Positions 8,860 through 20,239 are shown, counted from the stretch's first letter. The stretch: 26,966 nucleotides of DNA from Plantago elongata (GCA_036897095.1 JAYMSP010002009.1:1-26966); one strand, 5' to 3'. The notes: a model not told the origin generated them from the letters alone. Translations and numbers: made by a program.

Positions 8860-10150
8860 GTTTAGGTCCAATTCCAAGTAGGCTGTGGGCCTTGACAACA
8901 TGTATATACAGTGTATAAGATTATAAATTACTAAGTTGATATGTTCAACAATTATTTTCTGAATTGTGAATTCTTTAAGTTGAAATATTATAATTTTAGA
9001 GGTTATGAATTTAATTCATATTGAAATTGAATTCGTGTTTTTGTATATGTTAGTATCATAATAGATCGAGTTGATGTGTAATGATTATATATAATTGTTA
9101 ATATATGATATGATATAAGTAGATTTGTTGTAATATAATTGTGGCAGTAGAAATGTTATAGTGATATTCTGATACAGAAAAATCAACAAGTAATATTACT
9201 TCCTCAATTTCATTCAAAAACTATTTGTTTTTTACTATAAATTGTGCATTTGACCTATCCTAAATATATATAAGTAATGCATTAAAATTATATTAAGGAA
9301 AAAGTATATGGAGACATATACAGGGTGATGGGCCTAAAGGTTTTTAAAGTATAATAAGATTGAATAGTAGACAAAAGGGCAGTGATCGTCGATTTAGAAG
9401 AAAAAATATCTGTGGACACCTTGTTGAACTGCTACAAGTCGATTGGTTGAGTCTCTCGGCGCACCTGCTGCAGCACACTTCGCTAATTCTGATTCGCTGC
9501 TCACTTCCACGTCCCATGGGTACTATCATCTCCACACCATAATGGTTTCTGTACCACTACCCACCCTATTCTATGGACTTCACATTATCCTAGCCGTTTG
9601 CCACGATCACTTCAATTCCACATAATGTAACTTCAATCATTTTTGTGATTTTGACTTTTATATAAGTAAATTTAAGTTTTTTATATTTAAAATTTTATTT
9701 TATAATAAAATACTAAAATAATATAATATTATGCACACACAAATGTTCTTAGGGTACATCTCATTATAAATCAAAATAATTATAAATAACGACGACACGT
9801 GCTAAAAAATATCATAACTCTGCTCGTTGATTCCTACAACTCTGTAAATATAACATTGGCACAAATATTGATAAGTTACTTAAATATAAAATAAATTTAC
9901 TTTTAAATTGTTCAAATTAAATACTTAATGATCGCATCACCACCCATCCGACCAGTGCAGATTGGCAGTCTTTCATATGGTGGCTCCGTACTTGCACATG
10001 GGGAAATGGGAGCCGAGTTGCCATCTTCGGAACCCTGCTGGTAGAGGTTGTGTATCAGATCTAGGGTGTTTATAATGCAATCTTGTTCCAATAGTGGCAT
10101 TCGAATATCGTTGTCACTAATATGTCGATTGTGCAGACGATTCGACATTG
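8860..10150. other. Intergenic DNA, no gene recognised
   Basis: Mostly AT-rich. Two less AT-rich patches, 9360-9620 and 9920-10150, look like decayed coding or transposon pieces. The second can be read on the minus strand as a 78-codon frame starting MSNRLHNRHISDND, but I recognise no family and do not call it a gene. Confidence 0.35.
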
Positions 10151-10272
10151 TTTTTTTTAAACGTCATACAACTACTATAATTCTATACCAACATTTCCTT
10201 ATGACTCCATCAGAATTCGAACCCTGCACCTCCTCATTGTCACTCCAGCTCCATTCCATTGCACCATCTTAT
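10151..10272 (-). mobile_element. tRNA-type SINE candidate
   Basis: On the minus strand an A-box-like GGTGCAATGG (10265-10256) is followed about 33 nt later by a B-box-like GGTTCGAATTC (10223-10213), the layout of an internal RNA polymerase III promoter. The minus strand ends in an eight-base A run (plus-strand T run 10151-10158), as SINEs do. A 5-base CATTG lies beside the tail (10146-10150) and again at 10282, a weak duplication. Limits are approximate. Confidence 0.4.
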
Positions 10273-10286
10273 ATCTTCTATCATTG

Positions 10287-11116
10287 TCGATCGACGAGAG
10301 CTACTACATTCCTACAACAATTGGCATATAGTTCTAGTTATGGCTTTTAGTATGTCTTTTTGATTATTTGTCGACATATGGAGTGGCAGGTTCTGGGTTT
10401 GAACGTTGTCAACCCTAAATATATGAATATTATTTTATTACTCAACCGTAAATATATAAATTTTATTTTGACGTAATAATATAATTGTTAAAAAAAATGA
10501 AAATTTCCAAAAATTATGATCTACACGTACAACCTCCATCTGACCCATTCAGCGATATGGTTAAAGTAGAATGATGTAGCATGGCATATATATATTTTGG
10601 AAATGTAAAGATAAGATGGAAGGCCATTTATAGTAAGCAAAACAAGAGCAGTCGTAGAGAAAGTTGATAATGTACAGATAATTATAGAGAAGACGAAGCA
10701 GAGAATAGAAAAGACGTGGGACCGAAGAGAGTGCCACATGTTTGAATCTCAGAAAGACACAAACCAATGCCTTACTCGCCTCATAAAGCGGGAAGTCAGT
10801 AAACTGCTCGCCATTCTCTCTCTCTCTCTTTCTCTGTTTTGTTGTTGTTGCTGCCTGCTCTATTATCCAACAGAGAATATCATTTTCATCTAACCTCAAA
10901 ACAAAACAAAACAAAACAAAAAAACAAAAAAAATAGGAAAAAGAAAGCCTCTCTTTCTTTCTCTGTCTGTGGTTATCCATTACCACCACCACCGTCCTTG
11001 CGAAACACCGCTCACCGGCGTTTCAGATATACTTGTAGATCATACAATCACTCAGCAAACAGAACAATAAATAAAAAAAAAAAGAGTAGAAGTATATCGT
11101 AAAAAAAGAAAAGAAA
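10287..11116 (+). promoter_or_regulatory. Promoter and leader of the AAA-ATPase gene
   Basis: A TATA-like run lies near 10587-10596. A CT-rich tract at 10815-10835 could be a plant Y-patch close to the transcription start. A (CAAAA)n tract starts at 10897 and an A-rich leader runs to the ATG at 11117. I found no ATG between about 10840 and 11116, so the leader seems free of uORFs if transcription starts near the CT tract. The true start is not determinable from sequence. Confidence 0.4.
10897..10930. repeat. (CAAAA)n microsatellite
   Basis: About five CAAAA units followed by a longer A run, in the probable 5' leader of the ATPase gene. Confidence 0.8.
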
Positions 11117-14100
11117 ATGGAGTCGAAACATGTGTTGATGTCGGCATTAGGAGTGGGGATCGGAGTGGGAGTGGGGATCGGGTTGGCGTCTGGATCGCAA
11201 TCTGTAAACAATGCTGGAGTTAACTCTCAGGCGATGGAGCAGGAGATGTTGAGCCTTATTACCAATGGAAGGGATAGTAACGTAACCTTTGATCAATTTC
11301 CCTACTATTTGAGGTATTTTGCCTTTTTCTTTGCTAACTCATCCTTTCACTTTCCTACTTCCCATTTTACACCCAATTTGTGCAACCTAAAGTTTGGAAT
11401 CTTGTCATTTGTCCCAAGCATTTAGTTGTTGTGCGATTTGCGCTTATTTAATTTTGGATGCTTTGTTATTCGGGACAAATCGCACTCATTTTGGAAGTTC
11501 GGGGCAGATCGCAACGGTTCGAACTTTTAGGGGCTAGCCAGCATGTAGATAAAAACTTTAGGGCAGATCGCTAGTTGCAATGTTCAGGGGGGGATTTTTA
11601 TTGGCCGAAATCGATTAAAATCATGACATTCAGGTGTTTGTAATCAGATTTTATTGGATTTAATGTGTTACGTACCAAACAACCACGTGTATTTTGACAA
11701 ATGTTTTCTTGATTTTAGGCAATACCAAACATGTTAATTACGATAATGTGAATGCTAGATCAGGTTGCAATTTGCAAGCTACAAACCTTTTTGTTTCTGA
11801 ATAAATAATATCAGAGCACTTTTTTTTTTAGGAATTATAAAAATCATGTTTACTCTATATTTGAGATAAAATAGTAAATTTCTAAAAAAAAAAACACTCA
11901 AACCTAAGGTCTCCTATATTGGACACGACCCACCAAAATTAAGGATCTTCCTATTCTATTGAGTAAAGATGAGGAGGTCTCAAACTTGATTTGCTCATTG
12001 TTTTAGTTTTGTAGACCTCACAAAAAATAGATCCCTCAACTTCCATTCAATCACACAAAGGGGATTTGAAATAGATTTTTTGGGAATTTTTACAATTCCT
12101 ACAAAAAGTGCTCTCAGGGACCTAATTAGAAATTCAAGAAGGTCGACTTGCTAAAAATGGAACAAAGTTTAAAAACTTTTTCAAGTATAAAAATTCAAAT
12201 TCGAAACCTTGGTGTCTAGTGTTAAATGACTCCCCCTTTTTGCTTATCTCATTATCCGGTTGGTGGATGTTATGTTCTTGGTTTTCATTACCAGTCAGAC
12301 TTGTTTTGGTGTCCTGTATACAATCTTAGCAAATGAGATAGGCTTTACAATTTTTTTGAATTGGCGAAAATATTATTGATAAACTTTTACATGATACAAT
12401 GGTGATAATCTTCAAGCATACCAACTAACAACTTCCACATACAACCCTTGACAACACTAATTCTAAAGGTGCATCGTATTTCGGTGAATACCAGTTTCAA
12501 AATTCAAGTGAAAATACACCACATTCTCTGAAGCCAGCCTTATGAATCCTAAATGTATACTGTATATGACAATCACATGCGGACATCTAGACCATTTATT
12601 TGAAAACTTTGCCATATCGTCAGTTGATGTAAAGAAGCATAGTCGTTCGACGATTTGTGTTGCAATGGAGCTTTATCGTGTGGCTACATTGATATTATTT
12701 TTGTGCATTAAAATGGCAGTGAACAGACGAGGGTCTTGTTAACAAGTGCAGCTTTCGTTCATTTGAGGAAAGGCGATTTGAGTAAGCACACAAGGAATCT
12801 GTCTCCAGCGAGTCAAACAATTTTGCTCTCTGGCCCAGCTGGTAAGATGGTAATGTTTTGGTGATGTTCATTTGATGGCGTTCATCGCATGTGACTGATC
12901 GTTCTTGTTGCATCAGAAACCTATCAGCAAGTGCTAGCTAAAGCTTTAGCTCATTATTTTGAAGCCAAGCTGCTGTTGCTAGACGTGACTGATTTTTCTC
13001 TGAAGGTGAGTTGTGGTTGCCCCCTACTTCGTACGGACCTTATTAGCATATGTGTCCACTAAGTGTTTTGATGTTTTGTTTTGCACAGATCCAGAGCAAG
13101 TACGGAAGTTCTGGTAAAGAAACAGTAAGTTAACAAACATGACTATCGCTGGCAGAATAAAGTATACTGGGAAGCAACTAGGTTTCTTATCAGTCATTTA
13201 CAGTGTTAAGCTTAGATTTTGTCGTTCCGTACGTTCTGATACAAATATCTTTACTGTGTAGTCTTTCAAAAGGTCAATATCTGAATCAACACTGAGCAGA
13301 ATGTCAGGATTATTTGGGTCTTTTTCCTTATATCCACCAATGGAGGAAACCAAAGGTATGATTGGATGGAGTACTAGCTTTTATTAGTAGAATGATTCTG
13401 CAATCCAGTTGCATAAATCTACTGTGTCATTTTTGTGTTCATTGTGAGTGTTTCTGTCCATTACACAGTGGCAACTGGCAAAGCCTGATAAGGATCTCCT
13501 CTTTTACTATATTACGGCCCATATTCGAGAGGATCTTTTGGGGAGAAAGGCATTTTCGGTCCCAAAGTTTGGGGGGCCTGACACGCACATTACATCATTT
13601 GCTCTTGCCGACATATTTAGTCCTTTATTTCATAATTTCGGGCAGTTTTAGTCTTTTGGTCGAAAAATCAACTATTGATCATGTTGACTGCTGAGGTGTC
13701 TAACATGGTCATATCTCTCTCAATTTGAACTTCCCTACTAAGGTGTCAGGTCAAATAATCTCTCTCAATTTGAACTTCTACCTAATGTTAAAAGAATAAA
13801 AATAAAAAATCTGATTTTAATTCAAAAAACAAAATATAGAGTAAATAATGAAACAAAACTCAATTAGAATTATAATTTTAAAAAAAATGAGAAAATGGTC
13901 GATTATATATTCGTTAGAGTTCAAGAATTACAATAAAAAAATGAGAAACGGTCGATTATATATCCGTTAGAGCTGAAGAAACTATTTTTGTAAATAATAT
14001 AACAAAACTTAATTAGAATTACAATAAGAATAAACGAGAAAAAGATCGATTATATATTCGTTAGAGTTGAAGAATTACAATTAAAAAATGAGAAAATGGT

Positions 14101-17100
14101 CGATTATATATCCGTTAGAGTTGAAGAAATTATTTTTGTTATTTACTCTCTATTTTATTTTTATGAATTAAAATTAGATTTTTTATTTTTATTTTTTTCT
14201 AGTATTAGGTGGCATGCAGGTAGAAGTCCAAATTGAAAGAGAGGTCCAAATTGAAAGAGAGTGTTTGACTATGTTGAACTTCTACCTGCATGCCACCTAA
14301 TACTAGAAAAAAATAAAAATAAAAAATCTAATTTTAATTCATAAAAATAAAATAGAGAGTAAATAACAAAAATAAAGTTAACATGGTCAATGATCGATTT
14401 TTCGATCAAAAGACTAAAATGGTCAGAAATCAGGACTAAATTGCTGGCAAGAGCAAACGTTGTATTGTGCGTGCCAGACCCCCAAACTTCGAGACCAAAA
14501 ATGTATTTTGCCCGGATCTTTTGAGTTGTGAAAATGAAGAGTGCTCAAACTTGGAAATTTTAGTACTCCTTTGCTTAATGCTTCATCCTTTTCTTTCTTT
14601 CTTTTGCATAAATCATTGTTAACTAATTTTCGGTCCATTATTGAATTTATGTGGCTTTATGCAGTGCCTTCATACTGAAAGTAAAAACACCCCCCCCCAA
14701 CCCCATTCCCAACAAAGTGCACATACTCCTCCAACCTTTAATATGTACTTATTGTGCAGCTGCAGGCTCACTACGTAGGCAGAGCAGTGGGGTTGATCTT
14801 CCATCAAAGTGGGTGAATATCTTCTATGTTTCTTGAATTTGTACTAGTCTTTCTATTTATATATATATATACTAGTTATCCGGGAATCTACTGTGCAGGG
14901 CCCTGGATGGTCCAAATCCTGCCAAGCTGCGAAGAAATGCATCAGCTGCAGCGAACATCCTAAATCTTGCTTCAACCAGTACACCAGCAACCTCAGGTCT
15001 TGAATGATTAAAAATTATTGACAGCAGATATGGTTTTTTTTGTCATGAAAAGGCCGTGCTTATGGTGTATTACATAGAGAATAATACATAGAGCCCAATT
15101 AAGCTCAATTATTCTTGTTTACTTACATTGAAATGAAGAAACGCAATAAGTTGCGATGCTCAAGTTGGATGGTCATAGTGTTTTCCATCATACTATTCGT
15201 TCCAGGGGCATTGTCGTCATATTTTAGTTTGCAAAGTGCTTTCTGAATAATAGATGATGCCCTACTGTTTATGTAGTTTGCCTGCTTATCTTGAATTTTT
15301 AACATCTCAGCGACACTGAAGCGTTCAAGCAGCTTGTGTTTTGATGACAAGCTATTTATACAGACACTTTACAAGGTAACAATTGTCTTGCAGCTACATG
15401 TCAGATTCTGATAGATGATCTTCTTACACAGCATTCATCAAATGTACAGGTTCTTGTGAAAGTGTCAAGAACTAGTCCTGTTGTGCTTTATTTAAGGGAT
15501 GTCGAGAAACTGCTCTGCAGATCACAAAGATTGTATATATTGTTCCAGAAGATGCTGAAGAAGTTATCGGGCCCCATACTGATTCTCGGTTCAAGGGTTG
15601 TAGACCCTGAAAATGATTACAGATTAGTTGATGAAAAGATTTCTGCCGTATTTCCTTACAACATTGAGATCAGACCCCCAGATGATGAGAACCATCTGGT
15701 AAGCTGGAAGAATCAGCTGGAGGAGGATATGAAGATGATACAATACCAGGATAACAGGAACCACATATCCGAAGTTCTTGCTGCTAATGACCTTGACTGT
15801 GATGATCTTGGTTCGATTTGTTTGTCTGACACAATAGTTCTTAGCAATTATATAGAAGAAATTGTGGTATCAGCTATCTCGTACCATCTGATGAACACCA
15901 AGGAACCCGAATATAGAAACGGGAGACTCGTTGTTTCATCAACGAGGTGAATGACTCTTTCCTTTTTAACTTTGTTTTTCTTGTATTAGTGAAAGCTGGT
16001 TGTTAAATGCTGACATAATTTGTTGTCTGTGGATTAGTTTGTCCCACGGGTTGGGTATATTTCACGAAGGCAAGTTTACTGGAAAGGATACTTTGAAACT
16101 TGAAGCCCAAGGTGAAAAGCCACAGGTAGAGAAATTACAACTTACAAGAGCCTAAAAATTGTCGTTCAACAAGTCATATTCTTAGACTTCTGCGCGATGA
16201 CTCTGATTGCACCAATTAGCATAAATTTTGCAAACGCTGTGAACTTCTTACATTTTATCAGTCTGATTATCCATCTATTACACATGCGTATATGTTACAG
16301 GGCATACCGGATGTCAAAACCGCAGACCCCAAGCCTGAAACTAAACCTGGAGCAGGTGGAACAGAAAACAAAACTGATGATCCCCCAGTTCCAAAAGTTC
16401 CTGTAAGGCTATTTGTCCCTACATTTGCGATGTCTGACTATTTTATCTGTAGTATCACTTTCTCATAGAATAGACCTCACGAGATTGTACCAGTATACGA
16501 TCCATTGCAGTTCTCTCTCTGTGTTCTTGTGATACTGATAATATGAGAATAGAGACTACAATCATGCTCTAATGGTTACATTGCACTTCTCTTTCTGTGT
16601 TCTGTTTTCCATCATTTCCTCATGCAATCTCTTTCTCTGTCTTTTGATCTTCCAGGAAATTCCTCCTGATAATGAGTTTGAAAAGCGCATTAGACCAGAA
16701 GTTATACCGGCAAGTGAAATTGGTGTGACATTTGCTGATATTGGTGCCTTAGATGATATTAAGGAATCTCTTCAGGAATTAGTCATGCTTCCTCTTAGAA
16801 GACCGGACCTTTTTGAAGGCGGACTTTTGAAGCCTTGCAGAGGAATACTGCTTTTTGGTCCTCCTGGTACTGGGAAGACTATGCTGGCAAAAGCCATAGC
16901 GAATGAGGCTGGAGCAAGTTTTATAAATGTTTCAATGTCTACAATTACTTCTAAGTGGTTTGGTGAAGATGAAAAGAATGTGAGAGCCTTGTTCACTCTT
17001 GCTGCCAAGGTGTCCCCTACTATCATTTTTGTCGATGAAGTTGATAGCATGCTAGGTCAACGGACTAGAGCTGGGGAGCATGAGGCCATGCGAAAGATAA

Positions 17101-18829
17101 AGAATGAATTTATGACTCACTGGGATGGCTTGTTGACAAAGCCTGGTGAAAGAATACTGGTTCTTGCTGCAACAAATAGGCCATTTGACCTTGATGAAGC
17201 AATCATTCGACGCTTTGAAAGAAGGTAATTTTTTAATTTTTCTAGGCGCAATGATTTGGGTTATACAGTGCTCTACATATAAGAGTGCATCTAGATTTGT
17301 CCTTCACCAAATCCCTGTTGAGTGGCAGCTAACAAAGAGTTTATTACTGCAGAATCCTGGTTGGTTTACCATCTAAGGAGAACCGAGAGAAGATCTTAAG
17401 GACACTCTTGTCAAAAGAGAAAGTTGAGCACAATTTAGACTACATAGAGCTTGCTAATCTGACAGAAGGATTTACTGGAAGTGATCTAAAGGTCTCTTTT
17501 AACCACTCTTAGTTTTAGCATATTTAATCATAGGTGCCAGTGCTTAATGAAATTGTTGCAACAGAACTTGTGCATCACTGCTGCTTATCGACCAGTTCGA
17601 GAGTTAATACAGCAAGAGAGGCTGAAAGATCAGGCACGCATTTAGCATGATTATCAATGTTACTAGGTTTATTTATTCAAATTTTCAAATTTCTGGTTCT
17701 TTGCTTTCTGTTTACCAGGAGAAAAAGCAAAAAGCCGAGGCAGTAAAAGAGACGGGAGAGCTTTTGGGTACAGAAGATAAGAAAGAAAGGGTGATCACTA
17801 TCAGACCTCTGAACATGGCAGATTTTAAAGAAGCCAAATCTCAGGTAAAATGCTGTCTTCTCTTTTTAACCCTCGAAATATATGCAACATGCTAGGCCAC
17901 GTAGTTGAAAGTCATTCAGTTCAGTTCATTGCTAAGGACCAAGTTTTCTAGTACTCTAGTTTATGACATGACACTCTAAAAACAAACCTCCTCGTGTTTG
18001 GTATGAAATTTGGGGAAACATTTTGTAAATGAAATTTAGCATCAAGAAGCTCACATTTTTTGCATCTGAAGTTACTTTTGTAAGTAAGCAAAACAGTGTC
18101 ATTTTCATCAGGGGAGTAGCCGAGTAGGTATGGATGCAAAATATCAGGTCTAAATGTTGTATAATTTGCGTTCTTGGCTAAATAAACACCAATGATTTCC
18201 TATGGTGTATGACATTCAGAATATCCTTACCTCTTCATATTGCCCACATCCATATGCTACATGTGTTAATCATCTTCCGGCACAAGGTCTAGGCAAGTTA
18301 AGGATTATGATATTTTAGGGGGCTCCACAAATGGTCTTTCCCCTAACTATAAGGTGTGAATAGTGAGTTGGGATACAATTGGTAGCTGCTACAGTGTATA
18401 CGTAACTTGTGTTTTAACTGTTTATACCTGGTTCGGACATGCATCTCTGATGAAAACATATGCTGAGGCGATTCCCTTCTTCGAAAGCCCTTCTCTTTAG
18501 TCATATAGTATGTGAGATTTTGAGCAAACTTATCTTGTTGGCCAATACCGTCACTGTTAATGCAAATATTTCACTATACATTACAATCTGTGAGCGTTAT
18601 CCACAACTAATATTGTTTTACTAGTCAATTTGTTTCTGTCTTTACTTACTAGTAGTCTTGGTTTTAATACAATACAGTACATGCAGTTCAGCAATAAATC
18701 CATTGAATGGTGCAGGTTGCAGCTAGTTTTGCAGCTGAAGGATCCATAATGACAGAGCTGAAGCAGTGGAATGACTCGTATGGAGAAGGTGGTTCAAGGA
18801 AGAAAGAACAACTCTCTTATTTCTTGTAA
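11117..18829 (+). CDS. AAA-type ATPase, plant DAA1/At4g28000-like family
   Basis: Sixteen exons give 815 aa (family members are about 830): 11117-11313, 12720-12841, 12917-13005, 13089-13124, 13262-13355, 14766-14808, 14899-14996, 15311-15375, 15450-15946, 16038-16125, 16301-16402, 16656-17224, 17353-17491, 17565-17633, 17719-17844, 18716-18829. All phases join in frame. The N-terminus ([17 protein letters not shown]) is a Gly/Val-rich hydrophobic segment. A Ser/Arg-rich linker follows, then the conserved [13 protein letters not shown] region (here [12 protein letters not shown]). The AAA core has Walker A GPPGTGKT at 545-552, Walker B IIFVDEVD at 600-607 and the arginine-finger segment RRFERR at 662-667. 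The C-terminus ends KKEQLSYFL. Key catalytic residues are intact, so it is probably an active hexameric remodelling ATPase of the spastin/katanin/Msp1-related clade. Its substrate is unknown. The intron after exon 14 uses GC-AG; exon 6 has two possible acceptors. All boundaries are inferred from splice motifs and remembered family sequence. Confidence 0.9.
11385..11612. repeat. Degenerate repeat in ATPase intron 1
   Basis: The segment from AAAGTTTGGAATCTTGTCATTTGTCCC to GTTCAGGGGGGGATTTTTATTGG has the flavour of common plant repeats with phrases such as 'tttgtccc' and 'gttcaggggg'. Short words like GCAGATCGC recur several times. I could not define ends or a target duplication. Confidence 0.3.
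11814..12113. mobile_element. 300-bp MITE in ATPase intron 1
   Basis: The left end reads GAGCACTTTTTTTTTAGGAA, continuing TTATAAAAATC. The reverse complement of the right end reads GAGCACTTTTTGTAGGAATT, continuing GTAAAAATTC. The ~30-bp ends match with a small gap and few changes. TCA lies directly outside both ends (11811-11813 and 12114-12116), a possible 3-bp target duplication that is not the TWA preferred by PIF/Harbinger. No coding capacity. It lies in the sense intron and does not touch splice sites. Confidence 0.6.
13897..14125. repeat. Four copies of a 53-bp-spaced internal motif
   Basis: The core CGATTATATA(T)nCGTTAGAG recurs near 13897, 13950, 14044 and 14098. Copies 1-2 and 3-4 are each 53-54 bp apart, and the pairs are about 148 bp apart, so an ancestral two-copy block seems to have been duplicated. 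Confidence 0.65.
14133..14372. repeat. Perfect 95-bp inverted repeat with 50-base spacer
   Basis: The arm 14133-14227 is matched without visible mismatch by the reverse complement of 14278-14372. The spacer 14228-14277 contains two near copies of GTCCAAATTGAAAGAGAG. A diverged third copy of the same arm lies at about 13768-13860. Because it is in intron 5 on the transcribed strand, pre-mRNA could fold it into a long dsRNA stem. The perfect match implies a recent origin or gene conversion. Confidence 0.8.
14688..14697. repeat. C run in ATPase intron 5
   Basis: About ten consecutive C bases, followed by AACCCC. It lies about 70 bp before the exon 6 acceptors. Confidence 0.7.
17634..17718 (+). 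other. Non-canonical GC-AG intron of the ATPase gene
   Basis: Exon 14 ends GATCAG, followed by GCACGC rather than GT. Reading on through the exon meets TAG within four codons (GCA CGC ATT TAG), and there is no nearby GT donor that preserves the frame. Joining at GC to the acceptor TTTACCAG at 17718 restores the expected family sequence LKDQ-EKKQK. GC-AG introns are a known minor class, but their usual donor is GCAAGT, so GCACGC is weak. Confidence 0.75.
17845..18715 (+). other. Intron 15 of the ATPase gene (871 bp)
   Basis: A GT-AG intron (donor GTAAAA, acceptor GGTGCAG). I see no exon or transposon with clear ends inside it. Confidence 0.75.
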
Positions 18830-19066
18830 GATGATTCAGCTGTGGTAGTTGGATTTGAAAATGTTGTACTGAAAGGTTGGAAATTTTAGTTAGTATGGAG
18901 TTATAATGATGACCTGACCTATACTTTAGCTGTTCTGTAATAACTTCACTGAATTGTTTGCATTTCATATGACTTGCTTCTTATACCACGTTACTAGTTA
19001 ACACAGAGTTGCAAGTTCTCCATATTATTCTTCAACAAAGTGTTTCTACTCTGTACTGGAACATAG

Positions 19067-19072
19067 AATAAA
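19067..19072 (+). terminator. Candidate poly(A) signal AATAAA of the ATPase gene
   Basis: AATAAA lies 238 bp after the ATPase stop codon, a reasonable 3'-UTR length for a plant gene. Plant signals are loose, so this is only a candidate. Confidence 0.4.
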
Positions 19073-19143
19073 GTCACTTGCTAATAACCTCATAAATAAC
19101 GAGGAAAGAGTAGACAAGGAACCAGTCGATGCATACTAGAAAC

Positions 19144-19938
19144 CTATGTTTTGAAAACTGGATCGGGCTGGCCGGCTGACCGGTTCGACTGCAAAACTGC
19201 AAATAACCGTTTTTCGGAAAATCGTTTGAGCCGGAAGCCGGACCGAACCGGCAATTCGAGGAAGGAGATGACAATTGAATTGGGGATGAAGAAAAAGTAC
19301 GTATCTGCAAGGGGGTACAATTAGAAACTATGGAATGGAAAAGAATGTCAAACAAGTGAGAAATGAAAAAGCCTAATTTATTCAACATTCTACTTTTACT
19401 ACATAGCCTCCTAAAACGGACAAATACTATCTAGTTATACTAATATTTATTAAACTTAAAATACTACTTTATAAAAGATTAAACCCCTTATTTTCTAAAA
19501 TAGGTAAATACTCTAGAATAAATTATTTATTAATACTTATATGAGGATAAAACTCTTTAAAAGACTTCTATAGGAAAATCGGGTACAATTGAAAAAATAT
19601 AAAGAAGATCCAACCCTAGTAAATTAAACGTAAATAGATTAAATTTAACGGAAAAAGGATATTTTAGGCCCACTACAATGTTTTTATTTCAATTTAAGTA
19701 CTTCAATTTTATATTGCCCAATTTCATACATTATAATAACACCCGATCAAATTGAATTTTTAATTTTGTTGACCAATTGATTAATTTTGAACCTATATAT
19801 GTATATAAAATATTTATAATATTATATATGACATCATACCGATTCAAACGGTTCAAAAACAACCCAACCGGTCCAATCCCAATTGCCCTTTTTAGGGGGT
19901 GAGTGACTCAATTGTCCAATCCGGCTTTTAAAACTTAG
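19144..19938. mobile_element. Non-autonomous hAT-like element between convergent genes
   Basis: The left end CTATGTTTTGAAAACTGGAT and the reverse complement of the right end CTAAGTTTTAAAAGCCGGAT agree at 16 of 20 bases. The flanks are an exact 8-bp duplication, CTAGAAAC (19136-19143 and 19939-19946), the size expected for hAT. The 795-bp interior has CCGGTT/AACCGG-rich ends typical of plant repeats and an AT-rich middle. No transposase ORF is present. Confidence 0.75.
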
Positions 19939-19946
19939 CTAGAAAC

Positions 19947-20239
19947 TGATGACGTAGAATACCAATGCAAAGCAAAGAATGCGATCAGAATAATCAGACC
20001 TTGACAGCTTATAACAAATTGGATAAAATCCAAACCATCATTCGAGAACTATACCAACGAGTAACAACATTAATATGTTTAATATAACAGTGATACTGGA
20101 TTCATGCCGGAGACAAACCTAGATGCTACCAGACACCTATATACTAGTTCGACAACCATGGCAGTTATCGACAACCACATAATAAACATTTGCACAACAA
20201 ATTTGATCAACTACAAGCGACGATGTGCATAGCAGGCAT
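19947..20239. other. 3' flank of the reticulon gene
   Basis: Non-coding. It probably includes the 3' UTR of the minus-strand reticulon gene. I cannot place its polyadenylation site with confidence. Confidence 0.4.

Larger units (their letters stand above)
13541..14513. mobile_element. Mutator-like non-autonomous element in ATPase intron 5
   Basis: The ends GGGAGAAAGGCATTTTCGGT and (reverse complement of the right end) GGGCAAAATACATTTTTGGT align without gaps, and similarity continues inward for over 100 bp. The 10-bp target duplication GGATCTTTTG is exact on both sides (13531-13540 and 14514-14523), which fits Mutator-like elements (8-11 bp). At 973 bp it has no transposase. Inside are four copies of a motif GATCGATTATATAT(T/C)CGTTAGAG-like, starting near 13897, 13950, 14044 and 14098, and a perfect inverted repeat described separately. 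Intron 5 is 1,410 bp, most of it this insertion. Confidence 0.8.

Noticed and set aside
9912..10148. 78-codon minus-strand frame
   Set aside because: Not linked to a promoter, no recognisable family, next to a SINE-like repeat; left as a possible fragment.
10340..10420. Second SINE-like B-box (GGGTTTGAACG) near 10397
   Set aside because: No matching A-box or A tail at the right distance was found.
15123..15350. Minus-strand frame over intron 7 and exon 8
   Set aside because: It overlaps a real exon on the other strand and has no protein signature.
15376..15449. Reading exon 9 of the ATPase from an acceptor at 15393
   Set aside because: It is in frame, but it replaces the expected family sequence. 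The exon 15311-15375 ([13 protein letters not shown]) joined to 15450 fits the family much better, making 15376-15449 a 74-bp intron.
17647..17718. Upstream extension of ATPase exon 15 as a separate start
   Set aside because: The open frame runs back through intron sequence; the acceptor TTTACCAG and family alignment place the exon start at 17719.
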